A stretch of DNA of 64,000 bases from an uncultured Clostridium sp. (lineage in GTDB: Bacteria; Bacillota; Clostridia; Clostridiales; Clostridiaceae): the NCBI GenBank assembly GCA_934746015.1, contig CAKVEW010000002.1, positions 1 through 64,000 of the forward strand. The letters are read 5' to 3'. Below, one piece after another: positions 9,784-18,323 of this stretch. The stretch's first letter is position 1. Each line of letters opens with the position of its first letter. The notes under the pieces are model-generated. The model was not told the origin of the DNA. It searched no databases and saw nothing but the letters and a program-made list of their open reading frames with translations. The translations under genes were made by a program, and so were the position numbers.

Positions 9784-10221
9784 TTAATTACTATTATTCT
9801 TATCTTGTAAAAAATCATCTATTATCTTATCTAAATCTCCACTTTCAGTATTGACTTCATTAGTCTTTATTTTACCATTTATTTTATCTATTATACTATT
9901 AAATCCATTATATAAAAATCCACCAACATCATAAAATTTTTCTGTTATTTTATTATTCATATTTATTATGAATTCCTTGTTATACACTTTTACTGTAGTA
10001 TTTTCATTTTTATCCTTAGGAGTATAAATCTTTACTTCTGCATCATCCTTAATAAACTCTTCAAAATCCTTACCGAATTCCTCTTTAACTAATTCATAAT
10101 TATCATCACCATTACCCACAGGTGATAAAGCTTTGGTGTTAATAATATTAACTTGTACACTGCCTAATATTATTATTATAAAAAAAATTAATGTTCCTAT
10201 TAAAACTTTTTTATTAATCAA
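9784..10221 (-). CDS. Small membrane-anchored protein of unknown function, downstream of spoIIP
   Basis: I do not recognise this 145-residue protein. It has a single N-terminal membrane segment (about residues 5-25, VLIGTLIFFIIIILGSVQV) and a charged extracytoplasmic part rich in Lys, Asp and Asn, with no Cys. The start is TTG with a GGGGGTG site five bases upstream. That ribosome site is the 3' arm of a terminator-like hairpin. The gene follows spoIIP by about 65 bases in the same direction, which suggests a sporulation-linked role, for example in engulfment or the spore envelope. That is inference from position only. Confidence 0.75.
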   Translation of the reverse strand: MINKKVLIGTLIFFIIIILGSVQVNIINTKALSPVGNGDDNYELVKEEFGKDFEEFIKDDAEVKIYTPKDKNENTTVKVYNKEFIINMNNKITEKFYDVGGFLYNGFNSIIDKINGKIKTNEVNTESGDLDKIIDDFLQDKNNSN

Positions 10222-10260
10222 AAAAGCACCCCCTAGTATTTTTACTATCTAAAGGATGCT
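10220..10260 (-). promoter_or_regulatory. Attenuator-like hairpin between spoIIP and the small membrane protein gene
   Basis: Arms GGATGCT (10254-10260) and AGCACCCCC (10225-10233, plus-strand reading) can pair on the minus-strand RNA as AGCATCC with GGGGGTGCU. Inner TAGTA/TACTA pairing extends the stem. A run of six U follows at once. The 3' arm contains the GGGGGTG ribosome site of the next gene, and the U-run contains its TTG start codon. The same hairpin can therefore terminate spoIIP transcripts or hide the downstream start. Confidence 0.6.
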
Positions 10261-10286
10261 CATAAAAATCAATTTTTATTCATATT

Positions 10287-11399
10287 TTACTTATTTAAAT
10301 TCTCTGCTATTATCCTTGCAATATACTTACTGGTTAATTTTGCTTCTTGTGCTGTATTTACATTTGATCCTACTTCTATAAGTATAAGATTATCACTTAA
10401 GCTATAATTATTAGCAAAAGCTCCTGGACTCCATACATAAGTTTCTCTAATTAAGTCAGGAAATAATCTAACTGCAGTATTATACATCTTATCAACAAAT
10501 TCCTTGTTTGCAGGATATCTACTACTATTTTCAGCAGTAACAAACATCATTTTCGCTAAACTTTCATTATTCATATTAACTGTATATACGTCTTTTAATC
10601 TATCTGCTTTAGCACTATCTACTCCATCTCTATGAAGGTCTATTATAACTTTAAAATCCCCATATTCATTTAAATATTTTTTTAAAGTTTCATTAGATCT
10701 ACTATATGCATCATCATAAACAACACTATGATTAGTTTTATCATGAATAACAGATATTCCATAACCTTCTTCAAGTTCTTTAGCTAAAACATCACCAACT
10801 CCAGATACATTAAAATCAGTATCTGTCGTTAATTTTTCCCTTTCCGAATAATTTTCTGTTGTATGAGTATGGAATATTAACACTTCTGGTTTTGAATTAT
10901 TTAAAGGCTTTTTTAAACTTGGATCATAGGCTGCACTTACCTTGTTTAATTCAGCAATTTCTTCATCTGTCATCTTAGCTATACTTTCTGTTTTTAATGA
11001 GAATGGTGTTAATTTATTTATTGATGCTGCTACTCCAGCACCTCCAAACATTTTGCTAAATAAGCTTACTTCCTTCCCTACTATATTATATGCATTTATA
11101 CCTCTTATTCCCACAGCTTCTAAGGCCACATTTTTTAAAGAAAGATTATTTTCTACATATGCCCCTTCATCATAAACTGCAGTTTTTACTACTGGCATAG
11201 AAAAGTTAAGCATTTGAACATATGCATATCCGCCTGGATCATTGTAGTTATTTACTACATTAATTGCTCTTATAACAAATATTATACAAGCTACTATAAT
11301 AATTAAATATCCCATACTAAAATTCTTACTGTTAATACCTAACTTTCCATTTCTTCTTGCCCTCTTATTATTAGGTGAACCTTGTCTTAATGAATACAT
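10287..11399 (-). CDS. spoIIP: Stage II sporulation protein P (peptidoglycan hydrolase of engulfment)
   Basis: Amidase and endopeptidase that thins septal peptidoglycan with SpoIID during engulfment of the forespore. The 370 residues have one N-terminal membrane anchor (about 30-50, YLIIIVACIIFVI). The extracytoplasmic SpoIIP domain carries the expected catalytic and metal motifs: FHTHTTENY, IIDLHRDGVD and LIEVGSN. The start ATG follows a GGGGGAG site. It sits just after gpr, the classical gpr-spoIIP order also known in Bacillus. In Bacillus it is expressed in the mother cell under SigE; I could not identify a convincing SigE promoter here. Confidence 0.95.
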   Translation of the reverse strand: MYSLRQGSPNNKRARRNGKLGINSKNFSMGYLIIIVACIIFVIRAINVVNNYNDPGGYAYVQMLNFSMPVVKTAVYDEGAYVENNLSLKNVALEAVGIRGINAYNIVGKEVSLFSKMFGGAGVAASINKLTPFSLKTESIAKMTDEEIAELNKVSAAYDPSLKKPLNNSKPEVLIFHTHTTENYSEREKLTTDTDFNVSGVGDVLAKELEEGYGISVIHDKTNHSVVYDDAYSRSNETLKKYLNEYGDFKVIIDLHRDGVDSAKADRLKDVYTVNMNNESLAKMMFVTAENSSRYPANKEFVDKMYNTAVRLFPDLIRETYVWSPGAFANNYSLSDNLILIEVGSNVNTAQEAKLTSKYIARIIAENLNK

Positions 11400-11450
11400 G
11401 CAACTCCCCCTTCCTCTAATAAGTATATTTAGAGAGTTACATAATTATTA

Positions 11451-11479
11451 ATGAATTAAAAAATATTTTTTTAATTCAT
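11451..11479 (-). terminator. AT-rich hairpin at the end of gpr
   Basis: ATGAATTAAAAAA pairs with TTTTTTAATTCAT across a 3-base loop. The last gpr codons and its stop lie within the stem. Stem stability comes from A-T pairs only, so it is a weak terminator and read-through into spoIIP is possible. Confidence 0.45.
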
Positions 11480-12445
11480 AAATTTATTTATATCCTCCAT
11501 ATCTAGGTTAGGTTGAATTGCCATATTAATACCATTTGCAATTATCTTAGCTAAAGATTCAATCACCGCATCAACATCCTTTGGAGTAACCATTAAATCA
11601 CCAACAAATGGATCTAGTACTTCTTTTATTAATTGACTTTTCTCAAGCTTATCTACAGACTTTAGCATATTATAAAAATCTTTTCCCTTTTCAGCCTTAC
11701 TAATAAGCCCATCTAATACAAGATCTATAGTATCATTTGCTATAGTTGCTGCATGAACTACAGTAGGAACTCCAATAGCTACAACCTTTACTCCTAAAGT
11801 TTCTTCATTTATCTTCATTCTATGATTTCCAACCCCTGCTCCTGGTGATATACCAGTATCGCTAATTTGTATAGTTCTATTTACCCTTTCAAGCTTTCTT
11901 GAACCAAGGGCATCAATACATATAACTAAGTCAGGTTTTATTCTATCTACTAATGATTTGATTATTTCTCCAGTTTCTATTCCTGTTATTCCAAGAACCC
12001 CTGGGGATATACAACAAACTGGTCTTACTGATTCATCTATAGCATCTGGCATAACTTGCTTTAAATGTCTAGTAACCATAATTTTTTCAGTAACCTTTGG
12101 CCCTAATGAATCTGGAGTTACATTCCAATTTCCAAGACCTACAACTAGTGCAGTTTTTTCTTCAGGCATATTTACTAATCTAGTCAAAACATTATCAACA
12201 ACCTTTGAAACATTATCCATAGATTCACCATCATAATGAGTAAATTCTGGAAAGTCTATTGTTATATAATTTCCTTTAGGCTTTCCTAATTCTTTCCCAG
12301 CCTCATCACTTTCTATAGTTACTGTAGTTATCTTAATATCTCCCTCTTTTTCTTCATCTACAATAACTCCATCAAGTTCTTTTTTATTTTCTTTAGTGTA
12401 CATATCTCTAGCTTCTATAGCTAAATCTGTTCTTACATTAATCAT
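11471..12445 (-). CDS. gpr: Germination protease GPR
   Basis: Aspartyl-type endopeptidase that starts the breakdown of small acid-soluble spore proteins during germination. The 324 residues begin with the zymogen prosequence pattern MINVRTDLAIEARD and include the conserved stretches VVGLGNWNVTPDSLGP, CIDALGSRKLERVNRTIQISDTGI and GVGNHRMKINEETLGV. It is made as an inactive tetramer in the forespore and self-processed near the N terminus in the family. The start follows GGAGG at seven bases. It is followed by spoIIP in the same direction. Confidence 0.97.
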   Translation of the reverse strand: MINVRTDLAIEARDMYTKENKKELDGVIVDEEKEGDIKITTVTIESDEAGKELGKPKGNYITIDFPEFTHYDGESMDNVSKVVDNVLTRLVNMPEEKTALVVGLGNWNVTPDSLGPKVTEKIMVTRHLKQVMPDAIDESVRPVCCISPGVLGITGIETGEIIKSLVDRIKPDLVICIDALGSRKLERVNRTIQISDTGISPGAGVGNHRMKINEETLGVKVVAIGVPTVVHAATIANDTIDLVLDGLISKAEKGKDFYNMLKSVDKLEKSQLIKEVLDPFVGDLMVTPKDVDAVIESLAKIIANGINMAIQPNLDMEDINKFMN

Positions 12446-12505
12446 AAAAATACCTCCAAAAAACTATTATCCCTTTTATTTTTCCTTAATGTTTCAATTT
12501 AATAC

Positions 12506-12534
12506 TTGAACTTATAACCTTTCAATGATATAAT
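12506..12534 (+). promoter_or_regulatory. SigA promoter of rpsT
   Basis: TTGAAC (12506-12511) and TATAAT (12529-12534) are spaced by exactly 17 bases. The predicted start near 12541 gives a leader of about 80 bases before the rpsT ATG. Confidence 0.85.
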
Positions 12535-12560
12535 CTAGTATGTTAAAAACGAACTCGAAC

Positions 12561-12610
12561 GCAGATTTCCCCAAAACTGCAAAGAGACCCTAATAAAATT
12601 ATTAAGGGGG
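12561..12610 (+). promoter_or_regulatory. Structured rpsT leader that can hide the Shine-Dalgarno site
   Basis: The first hairpin is GCAG/CTGC (12561-12564 with 12577-12580), then an A.A mismatch and TTT/AAA, closed by a CCCC loop. The second is CCCTAATA (12588-12595) pairing with TATT-A-AGGG up to about 12608, which covers the AAGGGGG ribosome site (12604-12610). The CCCC loop of the first could also pair with the same G-run. Both pairings suggest translational control of S20, perhaps by S20 itself. This is a fold by eye. Confidence 0.45.
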
Positions 12611-12620
12611 TGAATTTAGA

Positions 12621-12884
12621 ATGGCAAATATTAAATCAGCAAAAAAGAGAATTAAAGTAACTGAAGCAAAAACTGCTCAAAACAGAATGATTAAATCAGC
12701 TTTAAAAACTGCTGTAAAGAAATTTGAAGTAGCTGTTGCTGCAAACAACGTAGAAGAAGCTAAGGTTCTTTTCCCTAAGGCTGTTAAAGCTTTAGACATG
12801 GCTGCTCAAAAAGGAGTATGTCACAAGAACATGGTAGCTAGAAAGAAATCAAGATTAGCTGCAAAGTTAAACGCTATGGCGTAA
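12621..12884 (+). CDS. rpsT: 30S ribosomal protein S20 (bS20)
   Basis: Small-subunit protein that binds the 5' domain of 16S rRNA early in assembly. The 87 residues are Lys/Ala rich and helical, starting [21 protein letters not shown] and ending [13 protein letters not shown], the usual bS20 pattern. The ribosome site AAGGGGGTGA is nearly perfect and lies 10 bases from the ATG. It is a single-gene unit between its own promoter and a strong terminator, reading opposite to gpr and holA. In proteobacteria S20 controls its own translation; the leader here could do so by a different structure. Confidence 0.98.
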   Translation: MANIKSAKKRIKVTEAKTAQNRMIKSALKTAVKKFEVAVAANNVEEAKVLFPKAVKALDMAAQKGVCHKNMVARKKSRLAAKLNAMA

Positions 12885-12894
12885 TCAAATAAGA

Positions 12895-12927
12895 AGCCGA
12901 TCCAATGGATCGGCTATTATTTTTTTA
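12895..12927 (+). terminator. Terminator after rpsT
   Basis: A 9-bp GC-rich stem AGCCGATCC/GGATCGGCT with an AAT loop, then ATTATTTTTTT. It is one of the strongest intrinsic terminators in the window and lies 11 bases after the rpsT stop. Confidence 0.93.
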
Positions 12928-12956
12928 AATATTTATTTTTAATCTATAAAATATAT

Positions 12957-13988
12957 TTACTTAGTCATAAATATGTTAAATATCATTAATTCCATTTCCA
13001 TATTCTTGTCTACACCAGATGTTTTAATCTTATTTTCAGTTTCTAAACATATTTCCATTATTTTCTGAAGCTGCTTTACAGAAAACTTACTAGATTGATT
13101 AATTAATTTTTCACAGACAAAGGTTGGAAGTTTAAATTTAGATGAAATATCATTAACCTTTGCTCCACTTTGGACTAATATTTTTATTTCATAAAGTCTT
13201 TTAAAATTATTTTCTATATTAGAAATAATAAGCATATGTTGATCACTTTTAGACAATAAATCATAAAGTAAATCCAAAGTCTTTTCAACCTTCTTTTGGG
13301 AAATAAAATCTACTAAATCAAAAATATCATCCTCACTAGAATTTGAAATTAACTTATCTATATCAAATTTATTTATAGCTCTATTTTCTGCATATGAAAT
13401 AAGTTTATCAGCTTCTCTTCTGATTATATCAAAGTTATTTTGCACCTTTTCTGCAAAATATCTTAACTCAACTTTTCCTATTTCTTTACCCTTTTCTTTA
13501 AAAACTTCTTCTACTTTTTTATAATATCTATCTTTTTTTAATTTATCAAAATATACTACCTTAGAAACTTTTTCTAAGGATTTTAATTTATTGCTTTTCT
13601 TAGGAGTATCTCTTTTATCATTAAATAAATAATACATTATAAGAACTGTATATGGCGGTAAGTCCTTTAAATACTTAAGTATTTCATTGTAAAGCTTAGT
13701 ACCTGTAGCATCAGTTTTATCCTTTAAGAAACCTGCCCTATAAACTACAACTACCTTCTTATCACCCATAAAAGGCATTGTTTCACATGCATTCATTATT
13801 TCATCAAAGGTGGTTGTTAACCCATCTAATCTTATATAATTTAAATCAAGTAAGGATGTATCAATAGTAGTATTAACAATTAAATTTATTCCCTCTTTAA
13901 TTAGTTCTTCATCTAATCCACAAAAGATATAAGAATTATCAATTTTACCCTTCTTAACTTCACCTTCTAGTACATCAAAATCTATCAA
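12957..13988 (-). CDS. holA: DNA polymerase III delta subunit
   Basis: Clamp-loader subunit that opens the sliding clamp. The 343 residues follow the HolA pattern: an N-terminal degenerate AAA domain (YIFCGLDEELIKEGINLIV; CETMPFMGDKKVVVVYRAGFL) and the C-terminal collar region (LISYAENRAINKFDIDKLI, DIFDLVDFISQKKVEKTLDLLYDLL). There is no P-loop, as expected for delta. The start is TTG after an AAAGGTAG site. It lies 15 bases after the comEC frame, and this comEC-holA-rpsT arrangement (rpsT reversed) is common in Firmicutes. Part of a likely operon with the P-type ATPase homologue and comEC. Confidence 0.93.
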   Translation of the reverse strand: MIDFDVLEGEVKKGKIDNSYIFCGLDEELIKEGINLIVNTTIDTSLLDLNYIRLDGLTTTFDEIMNACETMPFMGDKKVVVVYRAGFLKDKTDATGTKLYNEILKYLKDLPPYTVLIMYYLFNDKRDTPKKSNKLKSLEKVSKVVYFDKLKKDRYYKKVEEVFKEKGKEIGKVELRYFAEKVQNNFDIIRREADKLISYAENRAINKFDIDKLISNSSEDDIFDLVDFISQKKVEKTLDLLYDLLSKSDQHMLIISNIENNFKRLYEIKILVQSGAKVNDISSKFKLPTFVCEKLINQSSKFSVKQLQKIMEICLETENKIKTSGVDKNMEMELMIFNIFMTK

Positions 13989-14003
13989 ATCAATCTACCT
14001 TTC

Positions 14004-15692
14004 TTAATTAATTACTAAAACTTTATTTTTCAATAAAACGATTTTTACATAATTACTATATTTGCAGTTTATTATATCATAATTTTCATCATATTTCCCA
14101 CTAGAAAGCTTTATTAAATATCTGTTTATTCTATTTCTTATTAGAATATTCTTATTGATTTTTTCTATCTCAATACTATTATTTAATTTTATTTTTTTAA
14201 AACTTTTATATTCAATGTTGGATAAGGAAATAAACTTATATTTTTTTAAATCTGCACCTTCCTTTATAGCAAATAAAGTTCTTTCTCCCCTATAGCTAAT
14301 CACTAATACTCCCTCTCTATAATACTCAAATTTTGGATAAGGGCTATAAAAAATAATGAACAAATAAAATACTATTATTATTGGAAAATAGATAGAATTT
14401 TTATATCCCTTTATATAAAAATAAATAGTAATTATAATTATTATATAACTTACTGAAATTATTTCATTTAAAAATAGTACACTGGGTAAAATATTAAGAA
14501 GTTTCTCTGAAATTATATCTATAGCTAAGGTTGCATAATATGCAATAAAGGCAAGATAATTAAATATAATTTTAAAATTTATTGTTAAAGCTAAAATATT
14601 TCCTAAAATGACAATAGCATTAATTAATGGCATAAGTATTAAATTTCCTGCTAAAAAACCTAGGGAAAATTCTCTAAAATATAATATTAAAAAAGGAAAA
14701 GTAAATACTTGAGATGATAAGCTAATAGCAGTTCCTTCTCTTAATGACTTTGGTAACTTAAAGAAATATTTATTGAATTTTTTATTGAATAAAATTATTC
14801 CAAGAGTTGATAAAAAGCTTAATTGAAAACCCACTTCAAAAATACTATATGGCTTATATAAAATTAATATTATCCCTGCTAAGGATAGGCCTGCTAAGGG
14901 ATTATAATTCCTTCTAAATGGTACTGCTAGACTTAAGCATAAAAGCATTATATAGGACCTTACAGTTGATATAGCTGCACCAGTAAAAATTACATAAATA
15001 ACAGAAATAATAGGTGATATTTTATTACCAAGAATTTTTTTCAATAAAGAATATACTATAACCATGTGTAGTCCTGATACAGATACTGCATGTAATATAC
15101 CTAAATTCTTCATTGTACTTTCATCTTCTCTATCTAAAAATTCTGTATACCCAAAGGATATAGATGTGATTAATGCTGCTCTCCTACTGCCTAATTTTTC
15201 TTTTAAATTATTAAATATTTCCTCTCTAATTATATAAATCTTACCCTTTAAATCTAAATTTAATTTTTTATATTCTTCTATTTTTACTTCTCCTAATATT
15301 CCTCTTTCAATATTAATCTCCTTATTTAGTTCTATTTTAGCTATTATTCTATCTCCCAATTTTACATCTTTAAAGTTACCTGATAAATACACCTTTCTCC
15401 CCTTAATTTCACCTATTCCTCCATAATTATTTAGAGAAATTACTCTTATTTCTTCATCATTATTACTACTTAAATTATAGTATAAATAATTATTTATTAT
15501 AGGTATTAGAAAAAATAAGAACAATATAATAGCTAATTCTAATCTTTTTAATAATATAAAAGCAATAAAAAAACAGCCAACAAGTATTATTGCTAGCCAT
15601 TTATTTTTATAAAAAAGTAAAAATATGCAACTGGATAATATAAAAGTAAAGAATATGTAAAGCAATATATTCTCTTTATTATTGAACTTCAA
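14004..15692 (-). CDS. comEC: ComEC/Rec2-family membrane protein lacking the metallo-beta-lactamase domain
   Basis: ComEC forms the inner-membrane channel for single-stranded DNA uptake. This 562-residue protein has N-terminal membrane segments, the DUF4131-type soluble region (about 75-170) and the multi-spanning Competence domain (about 170-420), with the family signature LHAVSVSGLHMVIVY near residue 200. Full-length ComEC proteins are about 700-800 residues and carry a C-terminal metallo-beta-lactamase domain with HxHxDH. Here about 110 residues follow the last membrane segments with no such motif. The TTG at 15692 has GAGGTG six bases upstream; the longer GTG start would overlap that site. 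The gene may have lost nuclease-linked function, or the channel may work without it. Confidence 0.85.
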   Translation of the reverse strand: MKFNNKENILLYIFFTFILSSCIFLLFYKNKWLAIILVGCFFIAFILLKRLELAIILFLFFLIPIINNYLYYNLSSNNDEEIRVISLNNYGGIGEIKGRKVYLSGNFKDVKLGDRIIAKIELNKEINIERGILGEVKIEEYKKLNLDLKGKIYIIREEIFNNLKEKLGSRRAALITSISFGYTEFLDREDESTMKNLGILHAVSVSGLHMVIVYSLLKKILGNKISPIISVIYVIFTGAAISTVRSYIMLLCLSLAVPFRRNYNPLAGLSLAGIILILYKPYSIFEVGFQLSFLSTLGIILFNKKFNKYFFKLPKSLREGTAISLSSQVFTFPFLILYFREFSLGFLAGNLILMPLINAIVILGNILALTINFKIIFNYLAFIAYYATLAIDIISEKLLNILPSVLFLNEIISVSYIIIIITIYFYIKGYKNSIYFPIIIVFYLFIIFYSPYPKFEYYREGVLVISYRGERTLFAIKEGADLKKYKFISLSNIEYKSFKKIKLNNSIEIEKINKNILIRNRINRYLIKLSSGKYDENYDIINCKYSNYVKIVLLKNKVLVIN

Positions 15693-15715
15693 TGGCAACA
15701 CCTCATTTTACAGTC

Positions 15716-18211
15716 TTACCACTTTTTAATAATTAAATCTCCTAGTGTAAAAATAAATAAAATCCATCCTACTACCACTAAAATTATTAAATCAAATTCA
15801 AATTTAAAAAATATAATTAAGCCTGTTAGTGATAGCCCATATATTAATAGTGCTATTACTAATAGTTTTACATATTTCAAATTATTTTTACTAAAAATCT
15901 TACAGTTAATTATAGTATCTATAATAGCCATCCCCCCAATGAATAAAAATCCAATGATGTCAAAGCTACTCTTAATAAAATATGTAGCTACTATAGGAAT
16001 CAAAGCAAATAATATGCCTTTTAAAACTACTTTTTTACCTTCATATAACTTATTTATACACAATATATTTAATAAAATTATAGGTGTCATCAAAAATATA
16101 TTTATTAAAATAATATAGTATTCTTTAGTTAAGCTACCCTTTAAAAAATAATATTGGAAATTTAAATATAATATTTCAGATAAAGCAATAATAGAGTATA
16201 TACTTAAACCAGCTTTACTTGCCTTTTTAATTTCATCTTCTCTATTTTTTAAGTTGAAAAATGTTTTTATACTACTTTTTTCAGTATAAACATCCCCTAC
16301 TTTTCTTAATAACATTGAAACCTTTCCTTTTACTATTCCAACATTAGCCAAACTTACTATGGATAAGTCAGCTAAACTCTCACCTTCTGCAACAAATCCA
16401 TAACCATCATTATTATATAATGATATTATTTTATTTCTAATCTCTGGATTTACCTTACAATAAATTCTAGCCTTTGATACTACTTTTATTAATTCTTCTT
16501 CATTTAATGATTCTAATTCGATACCTGATGTTATTTGATCTTCACTAGAAATCAATCCAATCTTTCTTCCAAAAGTCTCTGCTGGTATAATATTTTCATC
16601 TGTAAAGATTATAGGCAAGACTCCAGTATCTATTATTTTATTAATATCATCTACAACATCATCAACTAATGGATTTTCTAAAGCTATAATTCCTACAAAG
16701 ACTAAATTACTTTCTACATTTTCATATTTAGATGGTTCATAGTTAAAGCTTCTATATGCAAAAGCTTCTGTTAATAAACCCTCTTTTGAAAAGCTTAAAT
16801 CTATAAGTTTTATTCTCATTATATCTTCAGAGGTTATTTCTCTTTCAATACCATTAATTAAAATGTGAGTACAACAATTTAGAATACTATCTAAATTTCC
16901 CCTTGAATTTGATCTATAACCTTTCTTATTTTTATTAACAGTTGTAATGATACTCCTATCAGAGGAATTAATAATTTCAAATTTCCTTTTATTTAATCCT
17001 TCTAATCTCTGTTTATTAATAGAATTGTCTTCTCCAAACTTAGCATATGCTACTTCAAATATATTACCTTTTATAAACTTATTATCCATATTATATTTTG
17101 AATTGTTACATAGTATAGATATGTCTAGAAGTCTCCTTATATTTATATCACCTATGTCTATTTTATTTGATAAATATATTTGTTCATTTGTATATAACTT
17201 TTCTACATAAAGCTCATTTCTACTTACATTTCCTATCTTATCCATAAAAAATATTTTCACATCATTTAATGAAGATATAGCAGAAATATTATTTACCTCT
17301 ATACCATCCTCTACCAATGCCTTTTTTCTAAATGCTTTATCATAATATAATAATATAAATGGAAATACTATGGATATAACTGCAAATACACCTTGGGATA
17401 AAAGTTCAATTTTACTTGTTATCTTTCCAGGAAATATTAAAATTAAAATAGCTTGTACTAATAATAAACATAAAGCAATCTTAATTATATTATTTTCTAT
17501 ATTTTTTATAAGGACATGCTTTTTAGTATTACTATTACTTATAATATTAACTAACTTTCCAAGTTGTGTATTTCCTCCTACTTCTACAACTATCCCCTTA
17601 CCTGAACCTTCTTTAACTACTGAACCCCTAAATACCATATTTGAAATTTCACTAATAGAAGATACATTATAATCTATTTTTACTGAATCCTTCTCTTTTA
17701 TAAAATTATCTCCAGTAACTCCTCTCTCATCTACTTTAAGATTTTCACTTTCTATAATCCTAATATCTGCAGCTATTATAGAATTCTTTCTGAAAAAAAT
17801 TATATCTCCTTTGACTAAGTCTTCAGCTTCAACTAATTTTTCAATTCCTTCTCTTAAAACTAGAACTTGAGATGTATTTAAATTTTGTAAAATTTCAATT
17901 TCTTTTTCATTATTTATTTCACTATGTAACTTTATTGCCAAATTACTAAATAGTAAAATAGCTGTAATTATTCCCATTAAGTAAAAATCCTTTAATAAAA
18001 ATAATATAATAAATACTAAGTAAATAATTAAATATTTTTGCTTTACTAGGTCCAATAAAAGTTTAAATATCCCTCTAGAATATGGTAAATTAATTTTATT
18101 ATTTTCAGATTCTCTCCTTATACTACAATCATATTCATAAAGACCCTTATTAACCTCGCTATTAAATTCTTCTACTACTTTAATAGAAGACTTGCTGTAA
18201 TACTTCTCCAT
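15716..18211 (-). CDS. Degenerate P-type ATPase homologue (probable pseudoenzyme)
   Basis: The 831 residues keep the layout of a P2-type (Ca2+ or cation) ATPase: cytoplasmic N terminus, membrane pair (about 58-95), actuator domain (about 105-215), membrane pair (about 240-292), P and N domains (about 310-650) and a C-terminal membrane bundle (about 660-831). Catalytic motifs have decayed. DKTGT is DKIGN at 324-328 (Asp324 kept). TGES is TGDN at 166-169. The membrane PEGL is PFIL at 284-287. TGDGVND is AEGESLAD at 608-615. MTGD is FTDE at 536-539. The frame is unbroken over 2.5 kb with a good ribosome site, so it is likely made. It lies 23 bases upstream of comEC and next to spoVAE. Ion pumping is doubtful. 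Confidence 0.8.
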   Translation of the reverse strand: MEKYYSKSSIKVVEEFNSEVNKGLYEYDCSIRRESENNKINLPYSRGIFKLLLDLVKQKYLIIYLVFIILFLLKDFYLMGIITAILLFSNLAIKLHSEINNEKEIEILQNLNTSQVLVLREGIEKLVEAEDLVKGDIIFFRKNSIIAADIRIIESENLKVDERGVTGDNFIKEKDSVKIDYNVSSISEISNMVFRGSVVKEGSGKGIVVEVGGNTQLGKLVNIISNSNTKKHVLIKNIENNIIKIALCLLLVQAILILIFPGKITSKIELLSQGVFAVISIVFPFILLYYDKAFRKKALVEDGIEVNNISAISSLNDVKIFFMDKIGNVSRNELYVEKLYTNEQIYLSNKIDIGDINIRRLLDISILCNNSKYNMDNKFIKGNIFEVAYAKFGEDNSINKQRLEGLNKRKFEIINSSDRSIITTVNKNKKGYRSNSRGNLDSILNCCTHILINGIEREITSEDIMRIKLIDLSFSKEGLLTEAFAYRSFNYEPSKYENVESNLVFVGIIALENPLVDDVVDDINKIIDTGVLPIIFTDENIIPAETFGRKIGLISSEDQITSGIELESLNEEELIKVVSKARIYCKVNPEIRNKIISLYNNDGYGFVAEGESLADLSIVSLANVGIVKGKVSMLLRKVGDVYTEKSSIKTFFNLKNREDEIKKASKAGLSIYSIIALSEILYLNFQYYFLKGSLTKEYYIILINIFLMTPIILLNILCINKLYEGKKVVLKGILFALIPIVATYFIKSSFDIIGFLFIGGMAIIDTIINCKIFSKNNLKYVKLLVIALLIYGLSLTGLIIFFKFEFDLIILVVVGWILFIFTLGDLIIKKW

Positions 18212-18247
18212 AAAACACCTCCTATTTAATTATTCGAATTCAATAAG

Positions 18248-18285
18248 AATAACCTAACAATTATAGTATAAATTGTTAGGTTATT
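18248..18285. terminator. Terminator between spoVAE and the P-type ATPase homologue
   Basis: A 15-bp stem AATAACCTAACAATT/AATTGTTAGGTTATT with an 8-base loop. The T-run is better on the plus strand, but it is the only strong hairpin after spoVAE on the minus strand. It separates the spoVA unit from the genes at 12.9-18.2 kb. Confidence 0.75.
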
Positions 18286-18323
18286 TTTTAAAAGTATTAT
18301 TTCTACATTTTAAATATACATTA

